64,000 nucleotides of DNA, from contig NZ_QDAE01000014.1 of NCBI RefSeq assembly GCF_003075455.1, positions 1 to 64,000 on the forward strand, given 5' to 3'. How positions within the stretch are numbered: position 1 is the stretch's first letter; the number at the start of each line of letters is the position of its first letter. The position numbers and the translations under genes were made by a program. The notes under the pieces were generated by a model that was not told the DNA's origin, searched no databases, and worked only from the letters and a program-made list of their open reading frames with translations. Of this stretch, positions 25,659-34,660 are shown piece after piece. This DNA is from Arthrobacter sp. Bz4 (GTDB lineage Bacteria > Actinomycetota > Actinomycetes > Actinomycetales > Micrococcaceae).

Positions 25659-27728
25659 ATGTCCAGTACTCCAGCTGCAGAATCAACTCCGAAGGTGAAA
25701 AAGAGCGAGGACCATGAGGTGCATTCTCATGGGGAGCATGCGGGGCATTCCACCGCAATGTTTAAGAACAAGTTCTGGTTGAGTTTGGTCTTGAGTGTTC
25801 CGGTGGTGTTGTTCAGCCATATGTTCGCCATGATCGTCGGCTACACGCCGCCGGATTTCCCCGGCGCGATGTGGATCTCACCGATTCTGGGTACCATCAT
25901 CTTCTTCTATGGCGGTGCCCCGTTCCTCAAGGGCGGGATCACCGAACTACGGACCCGGCAACCGGGGATGATGTTGCTGATTGCGATGGCCATCAGCGTC
26001 GCCTTCATCGCATCCTGGGTGACCACCCTGGGGATTGGAGATTTCAATCTGGACTTCTGGTGGGAGCTGGCCCTGCTGGTGGTCATCATGTTGTTGGGGC
26101 ACTGGATGGAAATGCGTGCCCTCGGATCCGCAGCGGGGGCTTTGGATGCGTTGGCCGCGCTGCTGCCCGATGAGGCAGATAAAGTCACCGACACGGGAAT
26201 CGAAACCGTCTCCGTGAGCTCGCTGGCCACCGGCGACGTCGTTTTGGTCCGGTCAGGCGCACGGGTACCCGCCGATGGCGAGATCGTTGACGGTGTGGCC
26301 GAGTTCGATGAGGCGATGATCACCGGCGAATCCCGCACCGTGCAACGCATGGTCGGGGAGGTGGTGGTCGCGGGAACTGTGGCAACCGATAACGCGGTCC
26401 GGGTGCGGGTGACCGCCGTCGGAGCCGACACCACTCTGGCCGGGATTCAGCGTCTGGTCGCTGAGGCGCAAGCCTCGTCGTCGAAAGCGCAGGCCCTCGC
26501 TGACAGGGCCGCTGCCTTGTTGTTTTACTTTGCCCTGGTCGCTGGCATCCTCACTTTCATCGCGTGGATCCTGCTGGGTAGCCCCGATGATGCGGTCATC
26601 CGCACGGTCACGGTCCTGGTTATCGCTTGCCCGCATGCGCTTGGTTTGGCGATTCCCCTGGTGATCGCGATTTCGACGGAGCGCGCGGCGAAGGCGGGTG
26701 TGTTGATCAAGAACAGGATGGCGTTGGAGCGCATGCGCACTGTCGACATAGTGCTGTTCGATAAGACCGGCACTCTCACCGAGGGCCGGCACGCCGTCAC
26801 CGCCACCACCACGTCCGGAACGATGTCCGATGCGGAAATGTTGGCGTTGGCCGCGGCGGCAGAGTCCGACAGCGAACACCCGGTGGCACGCGCCATCGTC
26901 AACGCAGCTATGGACACGCCTGAAGCGGCGGTGTTCGGTTATCGGGGAAGCGACTTTTCGTCGATGACCGGCCGGGGTGTCCGAGCCACTGTCAACGGGA
27001 CCGAGGTCATTGTTGGTGGCCCGAACATGCTCAGGGAACTGCAGTTGGAGACCCCGTCGGACATGAGAGATACCGTCCAGGAATGGATCGGCCGTGGCGC
27101 TTCTGTGTTGCATGTGGTCCGTGACGGCACCGTGCTTGGTGCCGTGCGACTCGAGGACCGGGTACGGGATGAGTCCCGGGCCGCGGTGAAAGCGTTGCAG
27201 GACCGGGGCGTGAAGGTCGCGATGATTACCGGGGACGCACGCCAGGTGGCGGACGCGGTCGGGACTGAACTCGGTATCGACGAAGTCTTCGCCGACGTAC
27301 TCCCGCAGGATAAGGACTCCAAGGTCGCGGAGCTGCAGTCCCGTGGCCTGAAAGTGGCGATGGTCGGCGACGGCGTGAATGACGCCCCCGCACTGGCCCG
27401 GGCGGAGGTGGGAATTGCCATTGGCGCCGGGACCGACGTCGCAATGGAATCCGCCGGCGTGGTGCTGGCAGGCAACGATCCACGATCAGTCCTGGCGATG
27501 ATCGATTTGTCCCGGGCCAGTTATCGGAAGATGATCCAGAACCTGGTCTGGGCGACGGGATACAACCTGATCGCCGTGCCCCTGGCCGCCGGCGTGTTGG
27601 CCTTCGCCGGTTTCGTGCTATCGCCCGCGGCGGGAGCAGTGCTCATGAGTATTTCCACCATCGTGGTCGCATTGAACGCGCAACTACTGCGCAGGATCGA
27701 CCTCAGCCCCGAACGCTTCACCACCTAA
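25659..27728 (+). CDS. P1B-type copper-transporting ATPase with CPH motif (CopB-like)
   Basis: A 689-residue P1B ATPase. The N terminus is His-rich (HEVHSHGEHAGHS) rather than an HMA domain. Transmembrane metal-site motifs are CPH (IACPHALGLAIPL), YN (ATGYNLIAVPLA) and MSxST (MSISTIVVALNAQ), the set of the P1B-3 group linked to Cu2+/Cu+ or Ag+ export. The catalytic Asp368 is in FDKTGTLTEG, TGES is present in the actuator, SEHPVA is the N-domain His motif and GDGVNDAPAL the hinge. It is followed 82 bp later by a DUF305 lipoprotein, a frequent copper partner, and controlled by a CsoR-type operator. Confidence 0.93.
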   Translation: MSSTPAAESTPKVKKSEDHEVHSHGEHAGHSTAMFKNKFWLSLVLSVPVVLFSHMFAMIVGYTPPDFPGAMWISPILGTIIFFYGGAPFLKGGITELRTRQPGMMLLIAMAISVAFIASWVTTLGIGDFNLDFWWELALLVVIMLLGHWMEMRALGSAAGALDALAALLPDEADKVTDTGIETVSVSSLATGDVVLVRSGARVPADGEIVDGVAEFDEAMITGESRTVQRMVGEVVVAGTVATDNAVRVRVTAVGADTTLAGIQRLVAEAQASSSKAQALADRAAALLFYFALVAGILTFIAWILLGSPDDAVIRTVTVLVIACPHALGLAIPLVIAISTERAAKAGVLIKNRMALERMRTVDIVLFDKTGTLTEGRHAVTATTTSGTMSDAEMLALAAAAESDSEHPVARAIVNAAMDTPEAAVFGYRGSDFSSMTGRGVRATVNGTEVIVGGPNMLRELQLETPSDMRDTVQEWIGRGASVLHVVRDGTVLGAVRLEDRVRDESRAAVKALQDRGVKVAMITGDARQVADAVGTELGIDEVFADVLPQDKDSKVAELQSRGLKVAMVGDGVNDAPALARAEVGIAIGAGTDVAMESAGVVLAGNDPRSVLAMIDLSRASYRKMIQNLVWATGYNLIAVPLAAGVLAFAGFVLSPAAGAVLMSISTIVVALNAQLLRRIDLSPERFTT

Positions 27729-27810
27729 GGCTCTCACTCAGCGACGCACCTGCCCTTCGAAGGCACCACTGCAGACTATTCATCAGATATTTCAAAAGGA
27801 TCAGATCACT

Positions 27811-28440
27811 ATGAAGCGTTATCTCTCTTTGCCAGCATTAAGTATTGCCGCCGTTATTAGCGTCGCCGGGTGCAGCAGTGACACCAGCACCCCGGCTGCG
27901 GACTCGTCTGCCTCTGCTGAACAGAGCACTCCCACCGAATCCAGTGCTGTGGTGTCTGCCGAGCACAATCCCGCGGATGCCATGTTCGCCCAGATGATGA
28001 TTCCTCACCACCAGCAGGCGGTGGAGATGAGCGAGATGATGCTTGCCAAAGACGATGTCAGCCCTGAGATTTCGGATCTCGCCACCAGGATCAAGGCTGC
28101 GCAGGGTCCTGAGATCGATATCATGACCGGCTGGCTCGAAGCGTGGGACCGACCGGTCATGCCCGACGGTGGCATGGCTGGGCACGAGATGGGCGGGATG
28201 GGTGGGATGGACGGCATGCTGGATGAAGATCAGATGGCTGATCTGGAAGCGGCCGAGGGTGACGACGCGGTCGGGTTGTTCCTGGAATCCATGATTGAAC
28301 ACCACGACGGGGCGGTGGAGATGGCCCAGGAGGAAATCGATAACGGGGAGTATCCTGCGGCAATTGCTCTCGCCGAGACCATCATGGAAACCCAGCTCGC
28401 CGAAATCCAGGAAATGGAACAGCTGCTCGCCGAACTCTAA
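27811..28440 (+). CDS. DUF305 family lipoprotein
   Basis: A 209-residue lipoprotein: signal with lipobox VAGC (Cys21), a Ser/Thr-rich linker, then the duplicated DUF305 motif MMIPHHQQAVEM (His66, His67) and SMIEHHDGAVEM (His164, His165). A Met/Gly/Asp-rich linker (GHEMGGMGGMDGM) in the middle could bind Cu(I). DUF305 proteins often accompany copper exporters and are thought to bind metal on the outer side of the membrane. It is probably in one operon with the CPH-type ATPase. Confidence 0.9.
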   Translation: MKRYLSLPALSIAAVISVAGCSSDTSTPAADSSASAEQSTPTESSAVVSAEHNPADAMFAQMMIPHHQQAVEMSEMMLAKDDVSPEISDLATRIKAAQGPEIDIMTGWLEAWDRPVMPDGGMAGHEMGGMGGMDGMLDEDQMADLEAAEGDDAVGLFLESMIEHHDGAVEMAQEEIDNGEYPAAIALAETIMETQLAEIQEMEQLLAEL

Positions 28441-28479
28441 CCCTGGTCGGCCGCGCTAATCGATCCGGGGGAGAGGGCC

Positions 28480-28839
28480 TCAGCCGTGGGTGGGCTCGCC
28501 GGTGACCCGGTGGTCAGCAAGATTGAGACCCTCCTGCACGAGCCGGGCCAGGTGTCCATCGACGATGCTGTACACCACGTTGCGGCTCTCCTTGCGGGTG
28601 GTCACCAGACCGGAAAACCGCAGTTTCGCCAGGTGCTGGCTCACAGATGTCCGTGATGCGCCAGTCTGGTCGACGAGTGAACTGACGTCGTTCGGGGCCT
28701 GGGCGAGGATCCACAGGAGATGCAGCCGGGTCGGATCGGCGAGCATCCTGAACACCGCTGCGCCAGCCTCGAGGCGGACGTTGTCGGGGGCGCCAGGGTG
28801 ATGCAGGCTCGGCGCGGGGCCGCTTTCATGATTGATCAC
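28480..28839 (-). CDS. ArsR/SmtB family metal-type repressor
   Basis: A 119-residue winged-helix repressor (FRMLADPTRLHLLWILAQ, GASRTSVSQHLAKLRFSGLVTTRKESRNVVYS). It has no alpha-3 cysteine box. The C-terminal helix keeps VDGH and a second His 14 residues later, resembling the alpha-5 metal site D-x-H of Zn/Ni/Co sensors such as CzrA and NmtR with one ligand changed. The GTG at 28839 lies one base after the MFS stop, so the two genes are coupled; the longer frame to 28893 would overlap the MFS coding region. Metal identity is uncertain. Confidence 0.85.
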   Translation of the reverse strand: MINHESGPAPSLHHPGAPDNVRLEAGAAVFRMLADPTRLHLLWILAQAPNDVSSLVDQTGASRTSVSQHLAKLRFSGLVTTRKESRNVVYSIVDGHLARLVQEGLNLADHRVTGEPTHG

Positions 28840-28840
28840 G

Positions 28841-30094
28841 TTACCGGGCCTGCTGTCTAACCGAAACCTTAGGCGGACATGGGTGCTGGTCATCGGGCCA
28901 CAACCGCAACGCGGCCACCGTCCCCAGCGTGGCGAGAGCAGAAAGGACTACTGCCGCGGCCGGTTGTCCCCACCCCGCACCAACCCAACCTGCGATCGGG
29001 TAGGTGACGATGAAGCAGGCGTGTGACAGGGAGAACTGTGCGGTGAAGAGGTAACTACGGGTGCGGTCGGTGGCGGCGCGCCGGAGCAGCCGCGCCGACG
29101 GCGTATTGATCATTGAGGTGCCCGCGCCCAGTACCATCCACAGAGCGAGAAGTAACAGCCAGGATTGTTCGGTCCAGGCGATCACCGCGGCCGCGGCGAT
29201 CGCGAGCGCCAGAATAACGCCGCCCCGAACCATCATGGTGCGGTCCGTCACCCGCTCAAGGATCCGTGGAGCGGCTAGCGCAACGACCATTGAGCCAGCG
29301 CCATAGCAGGCGAGGGCCACAGCCAGATCAGTAGTGGACCCACCAAATACGTCCAGGGCGTAGACGACGGTATTGACCAGCACCAAAGCCGTCCCGGAGG
29401 CCACCACAAGGTTCAAAGCCATCAAGCCCCGGAGGGACGGGTTGCCGAGGAATATTCGCGTACCCAAAGTGGTCCGGTGTAGTAGAGATCCGGTTCGATC
29501 CAATGCCGGTATCCGCGGCAGCGCGGTGGTAAGCACAATTATCGCGGAGAGCAAGAATCCGGCCATCGTCCCGACGAACAGGTTGTGGTAGCTCATGACC
29601 GTCAACAACACCGCTGCGATCAGCGGGCTAAGCAGCGACTCCAGATCGTAGGCCAAACGAGAGAGCGACAGGGCTCGGGTGTAATCTTTCTCCTTCGGCA
29701 GAATCACCGGTATGAGAGCCTGAAATGCCGGAGTGAACGTGGCGGATGCGGATTGCAGGAGGAATACCAGCACATAAATCTGCCAGACCTGGTCAATGAA
29801 GGGTAATGCGAGTGCGATGGCCGCGCGCATCAGATCCGCCGCGACAAGAACCGTTTTGCGGGGTAACCGCTGAACCAGGGCAGCCATTATCGGAGCGACG
29901 AAAACGTAGGCCAGCATTTTGATAGTCAACGCGGTGCCCAACACCGCACCGGCCTTCCCGCCGGCCAGATCAAAAGCCAACAGGCCTAGTGCCACAGTCA
30001 GCAAACCCGTGCCTAAGAGTGCAAGAATCTGTGCCGTGAACAGCCTCCGATAGGCGACAACCCGGAGAACCTCAAGCATGCGAATCCTGTCCAT
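28841..30094 (-). CDS. MFS exporter (MFS_3-type), coupled to ArsR
   Basis: An MFS protein of about 417 residues with a family N terminus (YRRLFTAQILALLGTGLLTVALGLLAFDLAGG) and 12 predicted spans. Starts at 30121, 30094 and 30079 are all possible; 30094 has GCAGG at usable spacing. The next gene in the operon is the ArsR repressor, one base away, so the exporter is probably induced by the repressor's ligand. A dyad AAGTG-N12-CACTT lies about 40 bp upstream. Substrate may be a metal or drug; the sequence does not say. Confidence 0.85.
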   Translation of the reverse strand: MDRIRMLEVLRVVAYRRLFTAQILALLGTGLLTVALGLLAFDLAGGKAGAVLGTALTIKMLAYVFVAPIMAALVQRLPRKTVLVAADLMRAAIALALPFIDQVWQIYVLVFLLQSASATFTPAFQALIPVILPKEKDYTRALSLSRLAYDLESLLSPLIAAVLLTVMSYHNLFVGTMAGFLLSAIIVLTTALPRIPALDRTGSLLHRTTLGTRIFLGNPSLRGLMALNLVVASGTALVLVNTVVYALDVFGGSTTDLAVALACYGAGSMVVALAAPRILERVTDRTMMVRGGVILALAIAAAAVIAWTEQSWLLLLALWMVLGAGTSMINTPSARLLRRAATDRTRSYLFTAQFSLSHACFIVTYPIAGWVGAGWGQPAAAVVLSALATLGTVAALRLWPDDQHPCPPKVSVRQQAR

Positions 30095-30135
30095 CAAACC
30101 TGCACTGAAGACCTGTCTCATCTAGATATAGCATT

Positions 30136-30157
30136 AAGTGCACACACATGCACACTT
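30136..30157. promoter_or_regulatory. dyad in the MFS-ArsR / AI-2E divergent promoter
   Basis: AAGTG-N12-CACTT, with GTGCA repeats inside, forms a 22-bp near-symmetrical element upstream of the MFS-ArsR operon. The leftward gene also has TATATC as a possible -10 near 30126-30131. ArsR-family operators have this size. Assignment is by place only. Confidence 0.45.
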
Positions 30158-30320
30158 GATTCAGAACAGGCTCACCCCAGGTGCGGGGCCAAAGGTTGAC
30201 AGAGCTGTTTTCTGGTATCCGTGTGGATACTGCCAACAACATCTAGATCGCCCGCATCGGGTGATGCTCAAGCGATTTGCCCGAGCGATACTGGCCAAAC
30301 CAACGGAGCCGGAGGGCGGA

Positions 30321-31454
30321 ATGGTGTGGTGGCGTAGAAGAATTCGGCCCGATCCCGGTCTCGCTGTCGCTGAACCGACCGAAATTCGCTCCGAACCACG
30401 GGCCGGTGAGGTATCCGCTCGGTCGTACAGGTCGGCGGCCATTCTCGCCGGGCTGGGTGGGGCCACGGTCACGGTGTTCGGCATCTCCGCCATTCAGGGG
30501 TTCTTTGCCCCAGTATTTCTGGCGCTGATCCTCACAATTTGTGCGCATCCGCTGCGACTCACGCTTGAACGCCATGGAACACCCCAGGGGGTCGCCACCG
30601 GCACCGTCATTGCAGCGGTCTTTGCTCTGCTTGCCGCATTCGTAGCGGCGCTCGTGGTGGCGTTCGCGCAGTTCGCAGCCCTCCTGCCACAGTACGCTTC
30701 GCAGATCGAGGAGATCGGTCAAACGATCGCCAACATGCTGGCTGCGACCGGGCTCGATCAACAACAGATCCAGGCGGCCGTTTCAAATCTGGATTCGGGA
30801 AGAATCGTCGCCGTTATCGGTGGCATCCTCGGTTCGGTCACGGGCATGGCCTTCGCACTTGTCATCATCCTCACCACGCTCATCCTGATGGCTATGGACG
30901 CGACATCTATCCCGAAAGTCCTCAGTGAATTGGAGCCGGAACACCCCGCTGTGGTTGAGGCTCTGCAGTCCTTTGCGATCGGTGTGCGGAAGTATATGGT
31001 CGCCACCACCGGTCTGGGGATCGCCCAGGGGGTTCTCAACTGGTTGGCACTTTTGCTGCTCGGTGTGCCGGGCGCTTTTCTTTGGGGTCTACTGGCGTTC
31101 ATCTGCAGCTTCATCCCGAACATCGGCTACTTCATCGCAATCATTCCTCCGCTGGTGTTCGGCTTTTTCGTTGGTGGGTGGAGTACCGTCGTCGCGGTCG
31201 TCGTCGTCTACGGAGTGATCAACCTCGTTGTGCAATCGATAATCCAACCCAGGATCGTGGGGAATGCGGTCGCCCTCAGCCAGACCGTCACCTTTGTCTC
31301 CGTTCTGTTCTGGGCGGTGGTCATCGGCCCAATCGGGGCAATTCTGGCGATCCCGCTCACCCTGCTAGTCCGCACAGTCCTGATCGACTCCAACCCGGCT
31401 GCACAGTGGTGGCGGCCCATCATCGGTGGCTTCAGCCAGAAACGGGACCCATAA
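30321..31454 (+). CDS. AI-2E family (PerM-like) transporter
   Basis: A 377-residue protein with about eight spans and the family pattern: an extended soluble insertion after span 3 (ALLPQYASQIEEIGQTIANMLA), then GVPGAFLWGLLAFICSFIPNIGYFIAIIPPLV and NLVVQSIIQPRIVGNAVALSQTVTFVSVLFW. Family members include autoinducer-2 exporters and Na+/H+ antiporters, so the substrate is open. The frame extends upstream to 30138, but the ATG at 30321 has a strong GGAGGG site and fits the family N terminus. Confidence 0.88.
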   Translation: MVWWRRRIRPDPGLAVAEPTEIRSEPRAGEVSARSYRSAAILAGLGGATVTVFGISAIQGFFAPVFLALILTICAHPLRLTLERHGTPQGVATGTVIAAVFALLAAFVAALVVAFAQFAALLPQYASQIEEIGQTIANMLAATGLDQQQIQAAVSNLDSGRIVAVIGGILGSVTGMAFALVIILTTLILMAMDATSIPKVLSELEPEHPAVVEALQSFAIGVRKYMVATTGLGIAQGVLNWLALLLLGVPGAFLWGLLAFICSFIPNIGYFIAIIPPLVFGFFVGGWSTVVAVVVVYGVINLVVQSIIQPRIVGNAVALSQTVTFVSVLFWAVVIGPIGAILAIPLTLLVRTVLIDSNPAAQWWRPIIGGFSQKRDP

Positions 31455-31465
31455 TTGGCCCACCT

Positions 31466-31486
31466 GGTGCCCTTTTCTGGGGCACC
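31466..31486 (+). terminator. hairpin after the AI-2E gene
   Basis: GGTGCCC / GGGCACC (7 bp) encloses a T-rich loop, 12 nt after the stop. It could be a weak terminator. Confidence 0.35.
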
Positions 31487-31533
31487 GGGAGTCCTATGAT
31501 TGGCGCAGACCTATTCGGATGCGAAGGAGACTG

Positions 31534-32091
31534 ATGGCAAAGCTCATCTACTCAATGATCACATCGCTTGACGGTTACGCAGAGGCAGCGAAGGGCGACA
31601 TTGGCCGAGGAGCAGAAGATCAGGAAGTGCATACTTTTATCGGGGATATCTTCCGCCCCGTCCGCACCTTCCTCTACGGCCGGCGGATGTACGAGACGAT
31701 GGTCTTCTGGGAGACAGCACACGCAGAGCCGGATGTGCCGCCGCATATAGTGCAGTACGCCCGCGACTGGCAGGCCGCAGAGAAGGTCGTTTACTCCACA
31801 ACACTAGAGTCGGTGTCCAGCACAAAGACCCGGATCCAGAGAACCTTCGATCCGGAGATGGTGCGCAGGCTCAAGGCCGAGTCTGATCACGACCTCAGCG
31901 TTGATGGTCCAAACCTCGCGGCCCAGGCCATTGCGGCTGGCCTGGTGGATGAGTATCACCTGTTCATCACCACCAGCGTGGTGGGCGGCGGCAAACGGTT
32001 CTTTCCCACCGGTGTGCGACTGGACCTGGAGTTGGTTCAGGAACGTGCGTTCTCCACTGGGCTCATCTACGCCCGCTATCGAACGCGCTGA
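31534..32091 (+). CDS. dihydrofolate reductase/RibD C-terminal domain family protein
   Basis: A 185-residue NADPH-binding-fold reductase: LIYSMITSLDGYAEAAKGD, FLYGRRMYETM, DLSVDGPNLAAQAIAAGLVDEYHLFITTSVVGGGKRFFP. Members of this group are often of unknown substrate and are not the housekeeping folate enzyme. The ATG at 31534 follows GAAGGAGA. The frame upstream of it overlaps the previous gene and is not coding. It converges with dinB. Confidence 0.9.
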   Translation: MAKLIYSMITSLDGYAEAAKGDIGRGAEDQEVHTFIGDIFRPVRTFLYGRRMYETMVFWETAHAEPDVPPHIVQYARDWQAAEKVVYSTTLESVSSTKTRIQRTFDPEMVRRLKAESDHDLSVDGPNLAAQAIAAGLVDEYHLFITTSVVGGGKRFFPTGVRLDLELVQERAFSTGLIYARYRTR

Positions 32092-32113
32092 AGCCTCCCC
32101 TGGGGGATGCCAC

Positions 32114-33193
32114 TCACCAGCCGCCTCGTGTGGGCGTGTGACCCTTGCGGGCGTCGTCGGGCATTGCCATTTCTGCTCGCAGACCAAGAAGTCGAATGGG
32201 ACGACCCGCCTCGATCCCGCTTGCGAGATCCGCTGTACGCGCAAGTATCTCGTTTCGATCTGATGTCGCAGAGATCCTCCGTGCGTGGGTCTTGGTGAAG
32301 AACGGTGCGTACCTCACCTTGAGGGTGAGGCCAACAACTGGCCGTCCCTCGGCCGATGCCGATACCTCTGTCATGACCCGCAGCGCGAGCTCCTGCACGG
32401 CGTCATTAATGTGAACGGGGTCGGTTAGGTCCTGTTGGAAGGTGGTTTCGCGGCTGTGTCCTCGGGCAACCCAGGGAGTGTCATCCACAACGCTGGTGCC
32501 GTCCCCGCGTCCAAGCTCCGCGTACCAGGGCCCCATTTTTGGACCAAACTCCGGGACGAGACCTTCGGGGTCGGACGCACCAAGTTCGGCCACGGTGGTG
32601 ATACCGAGTTTGGCCAGCCGGCCGGAGACTTTGGTGCCAACGCCCCAAAGGTCCTTCGTCGGTCGAGTTCCCATGACGTCGAGCCAATTTTTCGCGGTGA
32701 GACGGAAGACGCCCGCCGGTTTACCGAAACCGGTGGCGACCTTGGCTCGAACCAGTGTGTCCCCGATGCCGACGCTGCAACGGAGCCGAGTTTGATCCAA
32801 TACAGCGGCTTGCAGCCGACGGGTGTAGGCTTCTGGATCGTCGGTCTCAATACCAACAAAGGCTTCATCCCAGCCCAGCACCTGCACTGTGGCACCCGAT
32901 TGGCCCCGCAGGGTGGTCATCACCGTTTCAGACGCAGCAAGATAGGCTGCCTGGTCGACGGGCAGAATGACCGCCTGGGGTGCTTTCCTGGCGGCAACGC
33001 GGAGGGGCATCCCCGATCCGACGCCGAATGCCCTGGCTTCGTAGGATGCGGTCGACACCACGGCTCGTTCCGCCGGATCGCCCCTACCCCCGACGATGAT
33101 CGGTTTGCCTGCGAGTTCCGGGCGACGCAACACTTCGACCGCCGCGATGAACTGATCGAGGTCGACGTGCAACACCCAGTACACTCCGCTCAC
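32114..33193 (-). CDS. dinB: Y-family DNA polymerase IV-like
   Basis: A 359-residue translesion polymerase. The catalytic acidic residues are Asp11 (HVDLDQFIAAVE) and Asp109-Glu110 (LGWDEAFVG). Thumb and helix-hairpin-helix (VGTKVSGRLAKLGITTVAEL) and little-finger regions follow. The usual Phe/Tyr pair after the first Asp motif (DxDxFFA) is replaced by DQFIA, and SIDEA by GWDEA; these variants occur in an actinobacterial subgroup. The start is GTG at 33193. It has no visible beta-clamp motif that I could assign with confidence. A second Y-family gene (umuC) is at 61534. Confidence 0.88.
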   Translation of the reverse strand: MSGVYWVLHVDLDQFIAAVEVLRRPELAGKPIIVGGRGDPAERAVVSTASYEARAFGVGSGMPLRVAARKAPQAVILPVDQAAYLAASETVMTTLRGQSGATVQVLGWDEAFVGIETDDPEAYTRRLQAAVLDQTRLRCSVGIGDTLVRAKVATGFGKPAGVFRLTAKNWLDVMGTRPTKDLWGVGTKVSGRLAKLGITTVAELGASDPEGLVPEFGPKMGPWYAELGRGDGTSVVDDTPWVARGHSRETTFQQDLTDPVHINDAVQELALRVMTEVSASAEGRPVVGLTLKVRYAPFFTKTHARRISATSDRNEILARTADLASGIEAGRPIRLLGLRAEMAMPDDARKGHTPTRGGW

Positions 33194-33239
33194 ACCTGAT
33201 GTGTCCGACAGGAACGGCGGGAAATCCTGGAATCCGACA

Positions 33240-33953
33240 CTAGACAGTGAGAGAGCGGTTCAGTACAGCTTGCGCCGTCTCCCGCAGATTCTTATTGTTC
33301 GAGCGGGCGTGGTTACGAAGTCGACGGAATGCCTCGTTAGTGCCAATGTCATCGATGTGGGCAATCATGCCCTTGGCCTGCTCAATGACGATCCGACTGT
33401 TCAGGGCGTCCTGCAGTTGCTGATTGACGACGGCGGATTCTGACGCCGTCTTTTTCTGCAGGATGCTGATGGTGGACACGTCAGCCAAGGCCTGCCCAAT
33501 CGCAACGTCTTCGTCGGACAGCTCCCCGGTTTCAGTCCGAAACAGGTTCATCGCGCCAATAGTCCGCCCCTGCAACCTCATTGGGAAGGCATGGACCGAA
33601 CGGAACCCCTGGGTCGCGGCGGCCCTCCTGAAGTCTGGCCACCGATCTTCAGTCCCGGCGATGTCACGGACGGTCACGGGTACCCCGGTGACATAGCAGT
33701 CAACGCACGGCCTTGCTCCAGATTCCTGTTGCAGCGCCTCGACCAGTTGGCTCTCCTCGCTGGTTGACGCGAGCACCTGCAGGACGCCGTCCGGGCCAGC
33801 CAGCATTAGCCCGGCGGCGGCGGCGTCGAGCAATTCAACAGACTCTTCAACGAGAGTATGCAGCAGCTCCAACACGTCATAGTCACCCACGAGCGTGTCC
33901 GCAATCTTGACGAACGCTGCACTGACCCGAATCGAGCGGGTCTCGATTTCCAT
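33240..33953 (-). CDS. GAF and ANTAR domain regulator
   Basis: A 237-residue protein with a GAF domain (residues about 20-165: DVLELLHTLVEESVELLDAAAAGLML, GPDGVLQVLASTSE, CVDCYVTGVPVTV, EDRWPDFRRAAATQGFRSVHAFPM) and a C-terminal ANTAR domain (LNSRIVIEQAKGMIAHIDDIGTNEAFRRLRNHARSNN split over residues about 178-230). The GAF pocket contains a Cys pair (PCVDCY). The ATG at 33953 was chosen over GTG at 33959. It follows another GAF-ANTAR gene on the same strand by 32 bp; the two are likely cotranscribed. Confidence 0.86.
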   Translation of the reverse strand: MEIETRSIRVSAAFVKIADTLVGDYDVLELLHTLVEESVELLDAAAAGLMLAGPDGVLQVLASTSEESQLVEALQQESGARPCVDCYVTGVPVTVRDIAGTEDRWPDFRRAAATQGFRSVHAFPMRLQGRTIGAMNLFRTETGELSDEDVAIGQALADVSTISILQKKTASESAVVNQQLQDALNSRIVIEQAKGMIAHIDDIGTNEAFRRLRNHARSNNKNLRETAQAVLNRSLTV

Positions 33954-33985
33954 GGGCACATGCTAACAAATCTGGCGTTAATTGC

Positions 33986-34660
33986 TCACCCTATTTGCAA
34001 ACTGAAATCCAGTTGCCTGCTCAGCACGGAGTCGCAGGTTGCGCGAAGCGTGGATCCGCTGGCAAACGCGTGGGCTCGCAGCATCATCAGCGCATCGGCA
34101 GCCGACCCGCCGGTTTGCGCCAACACCATGCCGGTTGCCTGATGTATCTCACGTCGTGAGAGCAACGAGCCGGCCTGGACTGAGTCACCGGCGGACTCAA
34201 GCGTCAGTATGCTGCGCAGCAGGGACCACGCCGCCCTGTCGCTGAGCGAGCTTGCCACAGTGAGATCGCTATTGCTGAGAGGTCCGGGGTCAAAACTATA
34301 GAGTTCAACCACGCCAATGTTCATGGCACCAACGACCAACGGGAAGACGAAGAGCGCCTGCGCGTCCGTCGCCAGGAGAGCCTTCCCAAACACGGGCCAA
34401 TTCTCGTGGGATGCGCGACGCACCTGGGGTATCAATATTGGTGTCCGAGACCGGATAGCCGCCCACCGTGGACCTTCCCCCAGGTCGAACTGCAATTCAT
34501 CCAGTTCCCCTGAAAGGGTGTCAGTAGCGCACAGCGTTGTTTCTTGAAGGGACCCGCCGAGCGCAGATAACGCGGCTCCGGTCACCGGCAGCGCGTCCAG
34601 ATAGGACGCACAGACGTTGGAACCTAACTGTTCCAGCTCGGCCACGTTTCCGTTAGCCAT
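33986..34660 (-). CDS. GAF and ANTAR domain regulator
   Basis: A 224-residue protein with a GAF-like domain (LCATDTLSGELDELQFDLGEGPRWAAIRSRTPILIPQ spans residues about 45-85; GAMNIGVVELYSFDPGPLSNSDL) and a C-terminal ANTAR domain (LLSRREIHQATGMVLAQTGGSAADALMMLRAHAFASG across residues about 165-205). The frame runs to 34909, but the ATG at 34660 begins the typical N terminus. Upstream GTG codons at 34672 or 34663-34675 cannot be excluded. It is the first of two adjacent GAF-ANTAR genes. Confidence 0.82.
   Translation of the reverse strand: MANGNVAELEQLGSNVCASYLDALPVTGAALSALGGSLQETTLCATDTLSGELDELQFDLGEGPRWAAIRSRTPILIPQVRRASHENWPVFGKALLATDAQALFVFPLVVGAMNIGVVELYSFDPGPLSNSDLTVASSLSDRAAWSLLRSILTLESAGDSVQAGSLLSRREIHQATGMVLAQTGGSAADALMMLRAHAFASGSTLRATCDSVLSRQLDFSLQIG

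Noticed and set aside
31082-31534. Plus-strand frame of 150 codons over the end of the AI-2E gene
   Set aside because: It is a shadow in another frame; the AI-2E protein has intact family motifs across the whole stretch.
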